The notes beneath the pieces were generated by a model that saw only the letters and a program-made list of their open reading frames with translations, did not search any database and was not told where the DNA came from. A stretch of DNA of 64,000 bases from Caecitellus pseudoparvulus. Its lineage: Eukaryota; Bigyra: Bicosoecida. Position numbers and translations under genes: made by a program. The DNA lies in the NCBI GenBank assembly GCA_965644315.1, contig CBFFRQ010000095.1:182014-246013 (forward strand), in the 5' to 3' direction. Every line of letters begins with the position of its first letter. The first letter of the stretch is position 1. Shown here piece by piece: positions 33,360 through 43,814 of this stretch.

Positions 33360-36300
33360 ATGGCGCTGGTGATTGAGGAGCAGGAGGTGGAGCGCATCCG
33401 GAACGCGCAGAAGCAGTACCCGTCGCGGAAATTCACCGATGCAGCATTCCCCTGCAGCGACCATGCAGTCTTCTTCGATGTGAGTGCGGCGTGGGCGGGC
33501 TCGAGAGCCAATGTGAGATCGCGGGTGCGCCGCTCAATTTCCGCAGCCTGAGATGCCCCCCATGTGGTTCACGGGCGACGCGCGCACTGAAGGCGGCAAG
33601 CACGTGCTGTGGTGAGTGATTCTGTGTGCAGGGTGGGCGTTCCCCACTGCCTGCGTGTCGCAGGGGTGCACGACCTCCCCTTGTGCTGCAGGCAACACCC
33701 CGCCGAGGCGAGTGACGGCGAGGCCGTGCTGGCACTGGGCGGCGACCTGGGGCGTTCAGACGTCGTGGTGCCCGGCACGCTGGATGAAGTGGCCATCGTG
33801 TCTGCGTTGGTGACTGTGGCGAGTCAGGGCGAGGACGCCGTGAGCGTGGTGCTGTGCACGCCGGATGAGGATGTGGAGCAGTGCGGGATTATGACGGCGC
33901 GTTTCTTCCTGGACGGCGAGTGGGTCACCACCACCGTGGACACACGCGTGCCCATGGACCCCGCGGGGCGGGGACCGCTGTTTTCAGCGTGCCTGAACCC
34001 AGCCGAGTGCTGGCTGCAGTTGATGCTCAAGGCGTGGGCTAAGGTGTGGGGGGGGTACGAAGCCACGCACTGCGGGCGGTCCCCGCTCATGGGGTTTGTG
34101 GACAGGGGGTGTGCAGGGGCCCCCCAGGTCCTGCGGGAGGGGGGTATCGCCCGGGCCCTGACGGCAGTCACGGGGGGTGCCACGGAGACGGTGGAGCTGG
34201 CTGGCAACGCACGAGTGGCGGCGCAGGTGGCCAGTGACTCCCTCTGGCGCCGCCTGCTGGGGTGGCAGGGGGGCAAGGGGTATCCCCTCGCAGCCAGTGT
34301 GCCATGGGCGGAGGAGGGGGAGGGGATCGGGGGGGGCGGCGGACCCCCCCCCTCCCCCACCGCGGGGGGGTCCGCCCCCGCCACCCTGGCCCACAGGGGT
34401 CTGCTGCGGGGCCTCGCGTATCCCGTCCTGTACCTGAAGGAGGTGGGGCGGGATGTGCGGCTGGTGAAGCTGCGCAACCCGTACGGGGGGGCGCGGTCGT
34501 ATGGGGGGGTGCCGTCGGAGTGGAGGGGGGATTGGTCCGACGGCTCCGATCTTTGGTCGGACCGGCCGGAAGTGGAGGCGGCCCTGATTGACGACACTGA
34601 CCCTCGTTGCGACTTCGAGCGGGCGCAGGACGGCGTGTTCTGGATGAGTTGGAAGGACTTCACGAGCGTGTTCGGAACACTCTACGTCGTGCGTGTTCCG
34701 ACCCACGACACCACCTGTGTCCAGGCGACGGGGGCGTGGGTGGGGTCCAGCGCGGCGGGCCCCCCCCGCGTCACTGATCTGGGCATGCCGGTGGTGGAGG
34801 GGGCGGATGCGGCGGCGGGCAGTGGGCCCACGAGTCGCCGGGGTGACTCCGAGTCAAAGGAGGGCAAGGAGGCGCCCCCCACCGCCGCCGACATGGGCCA
34901 CGCAGGGGAAGGCAAGACGCCGGAGGAGGTGCTGGGTGTTCCGGGTGGCGGGTCGGAACACGCCGTCGCCTCCCTGCGTTCCTCCGCCGCCTCGCAGGCT
35001 GCACCCCTACCGCCCGACACACCCATCCCCCCCGGCATGGGGCTGCCCCACCGCCCCCCCGGCAAGGGCGACGTGACGGGTCAGTTTGTGACTCCCGACG
35101 GCGATGCTGCGTTTTTCCGCAACCCCCAGTTCCGCCTCACCGTGCCACGAGTGGAGCTGTCCGCCAAAGCCGCCCTGGCCGCGACCAAGGCAGAGGCCAT
35201 GGCGCAGAGTCTCGGCACCACAGTCCACGCTGTCCTGGATGCGCAGGCGGCTGGGCGGGCAGCGGGGCTGGCCATGGGTCAAGCCGCGTCAGCCACAGCG
35301 GCCGCAGACGCCTCTGCGTCCAGCGCCCTGGTGCTGGGGCCGACCCCCCCCGCCCGGCTCAAGGCGCTGGATGCGACGCTGGCGGACGGGTGGGCCCATG
35401 CGGTGGCGCGGGGCGGGTTGATGGGCCCAGACGGCGCCCCCCTGCACAAGGCCGCCCGCATCAAGCGGGGAGCGGTGAAAGTCACTCTCTCCCTCATGCA
35501 GGCAGAGGACCGCGGGTCACCGGCGACCGCTGCGGCTGGGGCGGCAGGGGGGGATGAGGGGGGTGCGGAGGGTGGGCCCACCCCCGCCCTGCCGCTGCGT
35601 TTCATCGTCCTGCGCCGGCGGCGGGGCGAACGGGGGCGGGTGTGGGACATCAAGGCGTCTGACGTCATCGCTGACTCCGCCGCCGCGAAGTTCGCGCCTG
35701 ACTCGTGGGTCACCGGCACGCCTGGCGCTGAGGTGCTGCACACGGCACTGTGGCTGGACCCCGCCCACTCCTACGTCATCGTGCCCTTCACTGCCAGTCG
35801 GGGGCGGGAGGCGCCGTTCCTGCTGCGGGTGTTCGCGAAGAACACGCCCGTCACCCTGCGTCCCACGCCGCCGCCCGCCTCCGTCAGCGTCACGGGGCAG
35901 TGGGCGGGGGCCTCAAATTCCGCAGGGGGCGCCCTGCACCTGCCAGCTCTCCCCACCCTGGGCCATGCCAGCCCTATCTTGCAGACAGCGGCCGCCGCGG
36001 CAGCTGCAGGGGGGGCGGCACGTGCCATGGGCAGTGTGGCGCTGCGGCGTCTGACGCGGCCCAACCCGCGGTGGGCGCTAAATCCGCAGTTCGCCGTGAC
36101 ACTGCTGCGTTCCCCCTCCCAGACCGCGGCGAGTCAACCCGTGCCCAGGCGCAGCACGCCCGGTGGGGGGGTGGGCCCAGGTTCCGCAGTGAGTGGCTGG
36201 CGCGGCACGGCCACAGTGAGTCTGGGGCGGTTCACGTCGCCGGGGCCTGCGTTGGGGGCGACGCGTATTACGGAGGCGGAACTTGCGGGTCTGGGAGTCA

Positions 36301-37373
36301 CTGGCGGCACGCGGCTCCCCACGCAACGCAGCGTCGCCCTCAAGATTGTCGTGCGGCGGGTGGACCGCGGTCTGGGGCGTGATGGGAAGGAGATGGGCGG
36401 GGACATCGTGCGTAATACGCTTGGTCTGGCAATCACCCGCGCCGTCCTCACCCAAGAAGGCCGTGCTGCCCTGGAGGCCGCCAAAGCGCGGGCTGCCACC
36501 GCAGCACGCACAGCTTCCCGCAGCTCCTCCCCTGCTGCGTCGGGGCGCAGTCGCAGCCGAGGTCGCAGCCGAGGTCGCAGCCGAGGTCGCAGTCGTGGTC
36601 GCAGTCGCGGTGAGGCTGGCCCCACCATCGCCCCCACCACCTGGACGAAACGCACACAGCTCACGGGCACTGACTTCTGCCAGCTGTCGGGGTATGGCAG
36701 CGAGTCCACTGCCAGTGTTCTGGTGCGTGTTCCGGAAGCGTGGCTGGACGGGTCGATCGGAAACGCCCTTTGCATCACCCCATCCCTGCTGTGGCCGGGC
36801 AAGGGTGGCGAATTCTCGCTGTCAGTGTACACGGACGCTGAGCGCCCGCTGGGCATTTCGGAGCTGCGACCAGCGGCTGGCGTGACGCTGCCTGGGGCGT
36901 GGGTGAAGGGTCGCAGCGACGTGGGGAGTCACCTGGGCCCAGAGTGGACGCGGAATCCCGCCTTTGAAGTGACGGCCCCGCCGGGGTCTGGCGCGGTGAA
37001 GGTGCGGGTGACTCTGACTCGCCCCGCAGCGGTCTGGGCGGCTGCCGTGAAACAGGATTCAGTGGGATGCATGATGGGGTGGTATGCCGTGACGTGTGCT
37101 GAGGACAAGGCGAGTCGGTACAACGACGGCCGGCAGGGGCTGGTCAAGGAGACGCGTTTCATCCCGGGTGACTCCGTGGATGATGCGTTCACCGTGGACA
37201 TGGCCGCCCTGGCCGCTGCACGAAAACGCCTGCTCATCCTGCCAGCCACCTTTGAGGCGGGCTGGCCAGGGCCCTTCACGCTGGAGGTGCAGGGGTCCGT
37301 GCCGCTGGAGGTGGGCCCATATTCCGCACCCCCCGCGCCAGCCACCGACACGCCCGGCCCAGGCAAGGGCTGA
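33360..37373 (+). CDS. Calpain-family protein lacking catalytic Cys and His
   Basis: Three exons (33360-33479, 33547-33611, from 33692; introns 67 and 80 nt) give 1288 residues. The first 430 residues are a calpain cysteine-protease core: MWFTGDAR to WQHPAEAS, the substrate-loop HxD neighbourhood and the C-terminal LVKLRNPYGG plus EWRGDWSDGSDLW. Canonical calpain QGxLGDCW is replaced by VVPGTLDEVAIVS, so the nucleophile Cys is absent. The catalytic His position (GHAY) reads GLAY, while the Asn of RNPxG is kept. It is therefore probably proteolytically dead. About 850 residues of calpain-type beta-sandwich units follow, each with a phrase such as FRNPQFRLTV, NPQFAVTLL or NPAFEVTAP. An RS-like repeat sits near 36541. 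Role unknown; a scaffold or regulatory calpain (compare CAPN6) is an inference. Confidence 0.8.
36541..36612 (+). repeat. 12-bp tandem repeat coding Arg-Ser-Arg-Gly
   Basis: About five imperfect copies of a 12-bp unit close to GGTCGCAGCCGA lie in frame in the calpain-like gene and encode repeated R-S-R-G residues between two beta-sandwich units. Serine/arginine-rich segments are more usual in splicing factors. The regular unit suggests replication slippage. Confidence 0.8.
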
Positions 37374-37474
37374 ACGCAGCACCGCCGCCACAGCCTGCTC
37401 CCAGTACAATGCAACTGCAAGGTCACAGGGGTGAATTTGAGACAGGGAGAGGGGGGGGGGGTGCGCCCCCCTCC

Positions 37475-38680
37475 TCAGCACACACCCTGCCCTGCCGCAA
37501 CACAGGCCGCCCCGTCAATCTCGTACACGATCACATCCATGCGCAGGGGTGTGACGGACACACCTGCCGCCTCCGCCGCAGCAGCGCCTTCGCTGGCGCC
37601 GCCCGTGTGCCCAGTCTTGGTGCCGTCCACGCCCTCCACCCCCCCTCCACACCCCTCGATGACCTGCCGCAACGCTTCCGCCGAGGCAGTGCCCGCCTGC
37701 CAATCATTGCCCCACAGCTTGACCAGGGACAGTGCTGGGTGAGCTGCAACGGCCCCCAGCAGCGCCACGAGGCCAGTTTGGCCGATTTCCGCGTGGTCCA
37801 GCCACAGCTCGCGCAGGGCGGAATTTGACGCCAACGCAGCAGCCAGCGCCACCGCGCCCTCGTCACACACACGGCAGCGTGTGAGCTTCAACACCTCCAG
37901 GGGCGGGTCTGACGCCAGCCACGGCGCGAGGCTGCACACGCCTGGTCCAGACACTTTGCAAGCCGTCAAGTCCAGCTGCGCCAGGCGCGGGTTCTCCCAC
38001 ACTGCATCAGCCAGCAATTCCGCACCCTCGTCGTCCATCCAGGGACACTTGGCGAAGGAGACGGCAGTCAAGCCGCGGTTGTCGCGGAGAGTCGTGATCA
38101 GGTCCCGCACGCAGCCCTCGGAGCGACTGTCTTCCACGTTCAGGCTGACCAGGCTGCGGTTGGTGCGCAGGGCGTTTCCGAGGTGTTTCACGCTGTCCGT
38201 GCCCAGCCCCGTGCGTGCCAGGGACAGGTGCCGCAGGGTGGCAGAGGCCTGCAGCAGCGCCCCCAGCGCCCGCCCCCCCTCGTCCCCCACTGTGTTGCCG
38301 TCCAGCACGAGCCCCACCAGCTTCGTGTTGCTCGCTAGCGCCTTGGCAAGCTGCGCCACGCCTTCGCCTGTGATGTCGTTCCAGGACAGGTCCAGGTGGC
38401 TCACGCCGACATTGTCCTCCAGCACGGAACACAAGGCGGACATGGCGGCGTTGGTGATGACGCCGTACCGCAGGCGCAGCTCGAAGTTCGGCAGCGCAGA
38501 GCGCGCCAGGCCAAACACCAGCGCCTCCACCTGAGCGTCATTCACGACACCCCCCCGAACCTGCACGCTGCACGTGGAAGACTGCGTCGCCACCGAAATG
38601 TCCACTGCCTCCTTCACGCCCGGCAGCGCCTTCAGCTCGTGCTCGTCGCAGTACTGCGTGTACGCGCCCAGGAAATCCAT
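37475..38680 (-). CDS. RNI-type leucine-rich-repeat protein
   Basis: A single 402-codon exon. After about 45 residues the protein is made of ribonuclease-inhibitor-type LRRs of 28-29 residues, with the usual LDLSWNDITGEGVAQLAKAL and LVLDGNTVGDEGGRALGAL. It ends in a less regular C-terminus with VIVYEIDGAACV. Such proteins bind partners through the LRR concave face, for instance as NLR-like or ciliary scaffolds; nothing points to one. The start at 38680 is the first ATG. A few residues of frame extend upstream to 38722 without an ATG. It converges with the calpain-like gene, with 101 bp between stops. Confidence 0.75.
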   Translation of the reverse strand: MDFLGAYTQYCDEHELKALPGVKEAVDISVATQSSTCSVQVRGGVVNDAQVEALVFGLARSALPNFELRLRYGVITNAAMSALCSVLEDNVGVSHLDLSWNDITGEGVAQLAKALASNTKLVGLVLDGNTVGDEGGRALGALLQASATLRHLSLARTGLGTDSVKHLGNALRTNRSLVSLNVEDSRSEGCVRDLITTLRDNRGLTAVSFAKCPWMDDEGAELLADAVWENPRLAQLDLTACKVSGPGVCSLAPWLASDPPLEVLKLTRCRVCDEGAVALAAALASNSALRELWLDHAEIGQTGLVALLGAVAAHPALSLVKLWGNDWQAGTASAEALRQVIEGCGGGVEGVDGTKTGHTGGASEGAAAAEAAGVSVTPLRMDVIVYEIDGAACVAAGQGVC

Positions 38681-38941
38681 GCCGGTCACCTGCGGAAATT
38701 GCTCACCAAGAAACGCCCGCAAGGCTCACGTCCACCCTACGCCGTTCCCAGCGAAGTGGGAGCAGAGATAGAAAGGGAACAGTTATGGTATGGCATATTT
38801 GTGTGCTGTGAGGTGTAAAAATTGCACGTTGGCTGAAACTGGTTTGGGCTGTGGCAAGGCGAGGTGTTGCGCTGAGCAGCTGCAAAGAGCGCGCATTTGC
38901 CAGATCAGAACCAACCCGATTGAAACGACGGCGCGCAGGAT

Positions 38942-41001
38942 TTGGGCTTGCAATTTTCCTGTGCCAGCAGCTCCTCCGGCAGCCTTGCAAGGGGAGAAAG
39001 GTGCGCAGTGAAGCGCAGCGACCAGCCACTTTGCCGTCCTCAGCGCGACACGATTAAGGTGGCAGTCGGTGGACTGCTGGCGAGCAGTCTGCTCATCACG
39101 GCCAGCAGTGCAGTGGAGCAAAGTGCATGGGGTGCCCTGCACCCGCGCCTGCACGTGACGCCGCCCGCCAACTGGACGTGAGTGCGGCGTGTGCGATGCC
39201 AAAGTGCACTGCACTTGCCACAGCACGCTGCACGCCGCCTCCCAGAAACGACCCGAACGGCCCCATGGTGTACAACGGCATGTACCACCTGATGTACCAG
39301 TACAACCCCACTGCGGCAGTGTGGGGTGACATGCACTGGGGTCATGCGTACTCCCCCAACCTCGTGCAATGGGGGTCCCTGCCGCCGGCGCTGCTGCCCG
39401 ACCAGCCCTACGACGAAGGGGGCGTTTTCTCAGGCAGCGTCACACTCGTGCCCCATGCCGACGCACCACAGGGGCTGCTGCCTGTCGCTGCATACACGTG
39501 TGTGGACGCAGCGGGTCACCAGCGCCAGTGCCTCGCCACGCCCCGCAACGCAAGCGACCCCCTGCTGCGTTCATGGGTCAAGCCAGCGTACAACCCAATC
39601 CTGGAGTCACCCCCTCCAGGGGGCAGCCTGACTCTGTTCCGGGACGATTCCACGGCGTGGCGGAACACGCCAGAGGGCCCTTGGAACATGGCCGTCGGCG
39701 TGGCAACGCACGGAGAAGGCTCCATCGCAGTGTACACTGCCAAGAAATTCCTCGCACATGACTGGACTCTGGCGGGAACACTTGCCAAGTTCCACCCTGC
39801 TGCTGAGTGGGCCAACATGTACGAGTGCCCTGACTTCTTCCCCGTGCCTGGCGCGGCGCCGGGTCAGGGGGGCGTGGACTGTTCCGGAACACCCGGCGGT
39901 GACTCCCGGACGTGGGTGGCGAAGATCTCTGCTCTCCCAGGGCGCCGGGACTATGCTGCGTTGGGCTGCTATGACTCCCTGCGCAATGCGTTTCTCCAAG
40001 TGGGCCCCCTCACCCTGTACGACGCGGGCGTGTGGTACGCATCCAAGACGTTCCTGGACTCGGCAGCCGCCCCACCCCGCCAAGTGCTGTGGGGGTGGGT
40101 CACTGAGACAGACACACAGTCCAACTGGGTGGACCGGGGGTGGGCGGGGTTGCAGGGGCTGCCGCGGGTGGTGGGCGTGCACCCCACCCTGCCCATCCTC
40201 ACAACAAGCCCCCTGCCCCAGCTTCACTCACTACTGACAGGCTCGCCCCAGTCGTACGTGGGGCAAGTGCAACCCGGAACACCCGTGCAAGTGGGCAACC
40301 TGCCTCAGGCCCAAGGCCAGCTGCAGCTGAAACTACAGCCGCCCCACGCGAGTCCCGGGCTGGGCTCGTTGCAAGAGACGGTGGTCGCTGCTCGAAACGC
40401 ATCACAGTCCGTGCTGCTGCGTTTCCCCTCCACCGCCACGGCGGCCGTCGTGATCACAGCCTATGGCGGGAATGGTGCCGCCCACCCGGGTGCTGCGTTC
40501 CAGGGCGGTGACTTCCTGAACGTGCCGCTGCCCAGCGGAGGAAACGCATCAGCTGCCGCGGCAGCCTGTGCTGCGTTGTGCGCGGGCGAGTACGCCGCTG
40601 CCTGCATTGCCTGGACTGCCACCCAGGACACCTGCAGCCTCAAGGGGTGGGTGCCCGACGTAACGCACGACCCTGCCGCCACGTCCGGCCTGCGTTCTGG
40701 GCTGACAGTGACTCTGGACACTTCCGGCATGGGCGCCACCACCCCCAGCACCACCATCGGCGGCGCCTTCACCCAGCCCCTGCCACTGCTGGACATGACA
40801 ATTTGGCTCGACCGGTCAGTGGTGGAGGTCTTCGCGGCAGAGGGCACCATTCGCCTGACGCAGCGAGTGTACCCGGGTGCCCCAGGCCTGCAAGTGGACT
40901 TGGCGGCTGCACCCGCCGCTGATGCGTTTCAAGCCGCAGCCGACCTGCAAGCCGCCGACACCATCTGGAGCCTGCCACCCCCCCTCCAGCAGGCGGCATG
41001 A
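38942..41001 (+). CDS. GH32 beta-fructofuranosidase (invertase-like) with inserted PAN-like domain
   Basis: A 68-nt intron (39178-39245) splices an exon ending TPPANW-T to one beginning NDPNGPMVYNG. This restores the GH32 nucleophile motif as WTNDPNG. The second motif reads FRDDSTAW where RDP is usual, and the third is intact as YECPDFF with the acid/base Glu. The C-terminal beta-sandwich ends TIWLDRSVVEVFAAEG. Between about 40510 and 40720 it is interrupted by a Cys-rich PAN/apple-like block (CAALCAGEYAAACIAWTATQ, then C-SLKGW). GH32 enzymes hydrolyse sucrose or fructans; substrate cannot be told here. The exon-1 frame, with a hydrophobic signal (KVAVGGLLASSLLITASSA), has no ATG, so the start is in an unresolved upstream exon. 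One that fits in phase begins at 38790. Confidence 0.8.
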
Positions 41002-41048
41002 ACCCTCCCTCCCCCCCTGTCCCCCTTTGTGGGGCACCTGCCGTGGCA

Positions 41049-41936
41049 TCAGCCAAATGCAGTGGCTGCGGCCGCCGCAATTTCCGCACCCTCCCCCTCC
41101 TCCCCCTCACTCTCCTCGCCACTGCTCCCGTCACTGCCGCTGCTCTCCGCACCATCCACTTCTTCCAAAGCGGCTGCGATGGCCCGGCGCGCAGTGCGGG
41201 CTCGGCTGCCACTGCCGTCTCCACTTGCGGCACCTGCGGTAATTGCTGCCAGCTCCTCTGCGCCAGTGGCCTTGCGCTTGGCGCGTGTGGCGCCCCCCGC
41301 ACCCAGCTCATCCGCGTCCTCGCCCGCCAGCTTCACGCGCAGCCAGGGATCATCCGCCTCGTCGTCCGAGTCCACAATGACTCCCCGCTGCCCTCTCAGT
41401 CGCTTGCGGTGCATCTTCTTCTCCACCAGCCCATGTGCCTTCTTGAACGCCTGCTCGCGCAGCTTGGTCTCTTGCCGCCCCCCACTGCGCATGCTGGACA
41501 CCTCCAGCGTGCCGCCCATTTGCAACAGCTTGGCGGCGGTCTTGCGCTCCATGGTGCGCGTGAACTCCTTGTTCATCTCCTGCGCAACGCAGCACGGCAG
41601 AACTGCGTGCGCACGCCAGACCAGGAACGGCTGCGCCGCCACGCGCTCGCAGAAACAGCTGGGCCAGCGCACGCAGGACTCGGGTGACGTACAACATAGC
41701 CCATGTTTATAGCGCCCGCCTTGCTGGCCTTGGCGGGCATGATCAGCTTGCCTGCGTGTTCAGGTGCCACGGCGGGGTGTGAGTTCCAATTACCGCAGGC
41801 GGCACGAAAGCGGCCCGCCCAGCCTGCGCCACCCACCATACCGCCGCGCAGTCTTGGACTTGACACGCTTTTCTTTAATCTGCGCCTCGCTGCGTTTGCG
41901 CAGCGCAGAAGCGGCCTTCTTCTCGCCCTGAGGCAT
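41049..41936 (-). CDS. Small basic N-terminal, UPF0390-like protein with acidic tail
   Basis: Three exons (41936-41837, 41751-41693, 41579-41049), introns 85 and 113 nt, give 229 residues. The N-terminal part resembles the UPF0390/Leydig-tumour 10-kDa family: a Lys/Arg-rich opening MPQGEKKAASALRKRS, then a GKLIMPAKASKAG segment near the place of the family's APKKA, and MNKEFTRTMERKTAAKLLQ with GGTL. The assignment is weak because the residues beyond are long, with a basic helix and an acidic, serine/glutamate-rich tail. No catalytic motif is seen. It may be a nucleolar or ribosome-associated protein by composition only. Confidence 0.55.
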
Positions 41937-42180
41937 GGTGCCGTGCTGAGCGTGTGGAAGAGCTGGAGCTGGTCCCACAACTTTCGACGCTTGCGCCACG
42001 TGGCAGCGGCAATGCGCAAAAACCACGATTTTCAAAGGACAGTGGGGCACGTGAGACTCCGACGTGAAGAGTCTGTGGATTGTGGGGCTGGGCGCACTGT
42101 GCGGAACGGAACGCCAATCGCCCTCCCTCCGCGGCCACGCCGCCAGGCCACGTTGCAACGCAGCACCCGCCACGAGTGAC

Positions 42181-43471
42181 TCATGCGTCCCCCTTCGCAG
42201 CTCGGCGGGGCGTGCGGCGTCGGATGGGTGTCGCCTGCCCTTCGTTGGTGGGCCCAGGCGACGGCGCCGAATCCTGGTTGGGGTGTGGGAGGGGGGTGAT
42301 GACCCCCCCCTCCACTGCCCAGCCCCCCGGTGACCCCGCCAACTTGCCAGAGTAGGCGCTGCCAGCCTTGGCCTTGGCAGCCGAGCTGCGTGGGGCGCCA
42401 CCACTGCAGTAACGCTTCAGCGCAAAGAGGCCGAACAGGACGAAGTACGACGCGTACATGGCCAGCCCTGCGAGGAAATTGATGTCGGACACGTCACAGG
42501 TGCTGTCTGCGCCGCGGAATTTGAGCAGGTACACCATAGTGCAGACCATGACCCCCACGGCCATCTGGGAAATCTGCAGAGCGGTCACGAGCGGCGCCCA
42601 GGACGGGCGGTAGCCGCAGGCGGTGAGGAAGAAGTAGAAGTACATGATGGCGTGCACTGTGTAGTTCATGGCGATGAACCAGAGCCCGGGAGCAGCGTAG
42701 GAGGCGTAGGAGTCCCAGCAGTACAGCAGCACGGTGATGTGGTGGTACCAGTGCAGGAAGAGCAGTTTCTTTTTCCGCAGCACGATGAAGGCCGTGTCGA
42801 ACAACTCTGGGATCTTGCTGAAAATGAACAACATGACCCACAAACCAGTGGCGCCAGAGCCATACGCCTGCTCAGCCGGCGCGCAGATCTGAGCCGGGGA
42901 GGGGGGAAGGGGGGGTGTGTGATGGCCAGTATCGGCACGCAGCGAGCGAGCACCACGCACTGTGTAGGCAAGTCCGTGAGTGTACAGGTTGTACAGCAAG
43001 TGCGGCACGACACGCAGCATGCCCATGGTGGAAAAGACGCTGAGGGCCAGATTCCACAGCGCCAGCGGCCGCTGCAGGTCGAAGGCTGGCCACCCCTTCA
43101 TCAAGTACTGGCCACCAAACACCAGCACGGCGTAGGCCGTCACGATGCCAAAGACGAGCGGGTAGTTCAACGCCGCAAACACGACGAAGTTCCCGGGATC
43201 GAAGTTCAACTCAGCGTCCGTGTAAAAGGGCGCCAGCGCTGGGATCATCTGCGACAACGGGGCCGGGCAGCGGTCAGTTTGGCAGGCCCAATTTCCGCAG
43301 CTGCTGTCTCCGCCGCACCTCTGGCAGCTGCTTGTACGGCCTGTTGTGGAAGCTGTACCAGGACCCATCCCTCCATCCAGCCTGGGACTGCTCCGTGCCA
43401 GGTGTGCCCCATCGTTCCAAGTGGTGCGTCCAGTTGAACTGCAGCTGCGGCAGGGCAGAGCTGGCTGCCAT
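42181..43471 (-). CDS. ELO-family fatty-acid elongase (ELOVL6-like)
   Basis: Three exons (43471-43319, 43248-42961, 42888-42181; introns 70 and 72 nt) encode 382 residues. The catalytic HxxHH histidine box is intact in LHWYHHITVLLYCWDSY, followed by the ELO motif MNYTVHAIMYFYFFL. Six to seven hydrophobic segments are visible, and the KIPELFDTAFIVLRKKK sequence before the box is canonical. These are condensing enzymes of ER fatty-acid elongation. The sequence order suits the saturated/monounsaturated ELOVL3/6 clade, but substrate length is not predictable. A basic, Gly/Ala/Pro-rich cytosolic tail of about 60 residues follows, ending RRAAKGDA. Confidence 0.87.
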
Positions 43472-43814
43472 GGCTGCAGCTGGCACCGCGCCGCGACAGA
43501 GAGCTCTGCGCTGCAGAGGTGGGACAGTGGCAAGCAGTGGAGTGCAGCTTGCCGGTGGGTGGTGGGCTTTGTTGGTTCGTGAGTTGTGCCGGGCAGGCGT
43601 GGCTGAGCCGGGCAGCTTCCGAGAATGAGGCTCGCGATGCGGTGGAGTATGAGGGGGTGGCGAAGGGGGCAGGGTGCGAGTTTGGCGCGATGCAAAACTT
43701 GAAATTTATCCCAGTACGCCCACACCATACTTTGCAGGCCTCATGCAGTGCCCTCCTTCACACACTCGTTCCGCAACACGGCGTGGTGGGCGGCGAAATT
43801 CCGCACTCGACGAC
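43472..43814. promoter_or_regulatory. Divergent intergenic region, 343 bp
   Basis: The region separates the elongase start from the F-box-like start. The coding frame of the latter is open upstream to about 43674, but no upstream ATG is clearly better than 43815. An AT-rich patch around 43690-43715 (containing TTGAAATTTATC) may be promoter sequence. No firm element seen. Confidence 0.35.

Noticed and set aside
39127-39245. ATG at 39127 as the start of the invertase-like protein
   Set aside because: This frame runs through the intron. Splicing 39178-39245 restores the WTNDPNG motif in the upstream frame instead.
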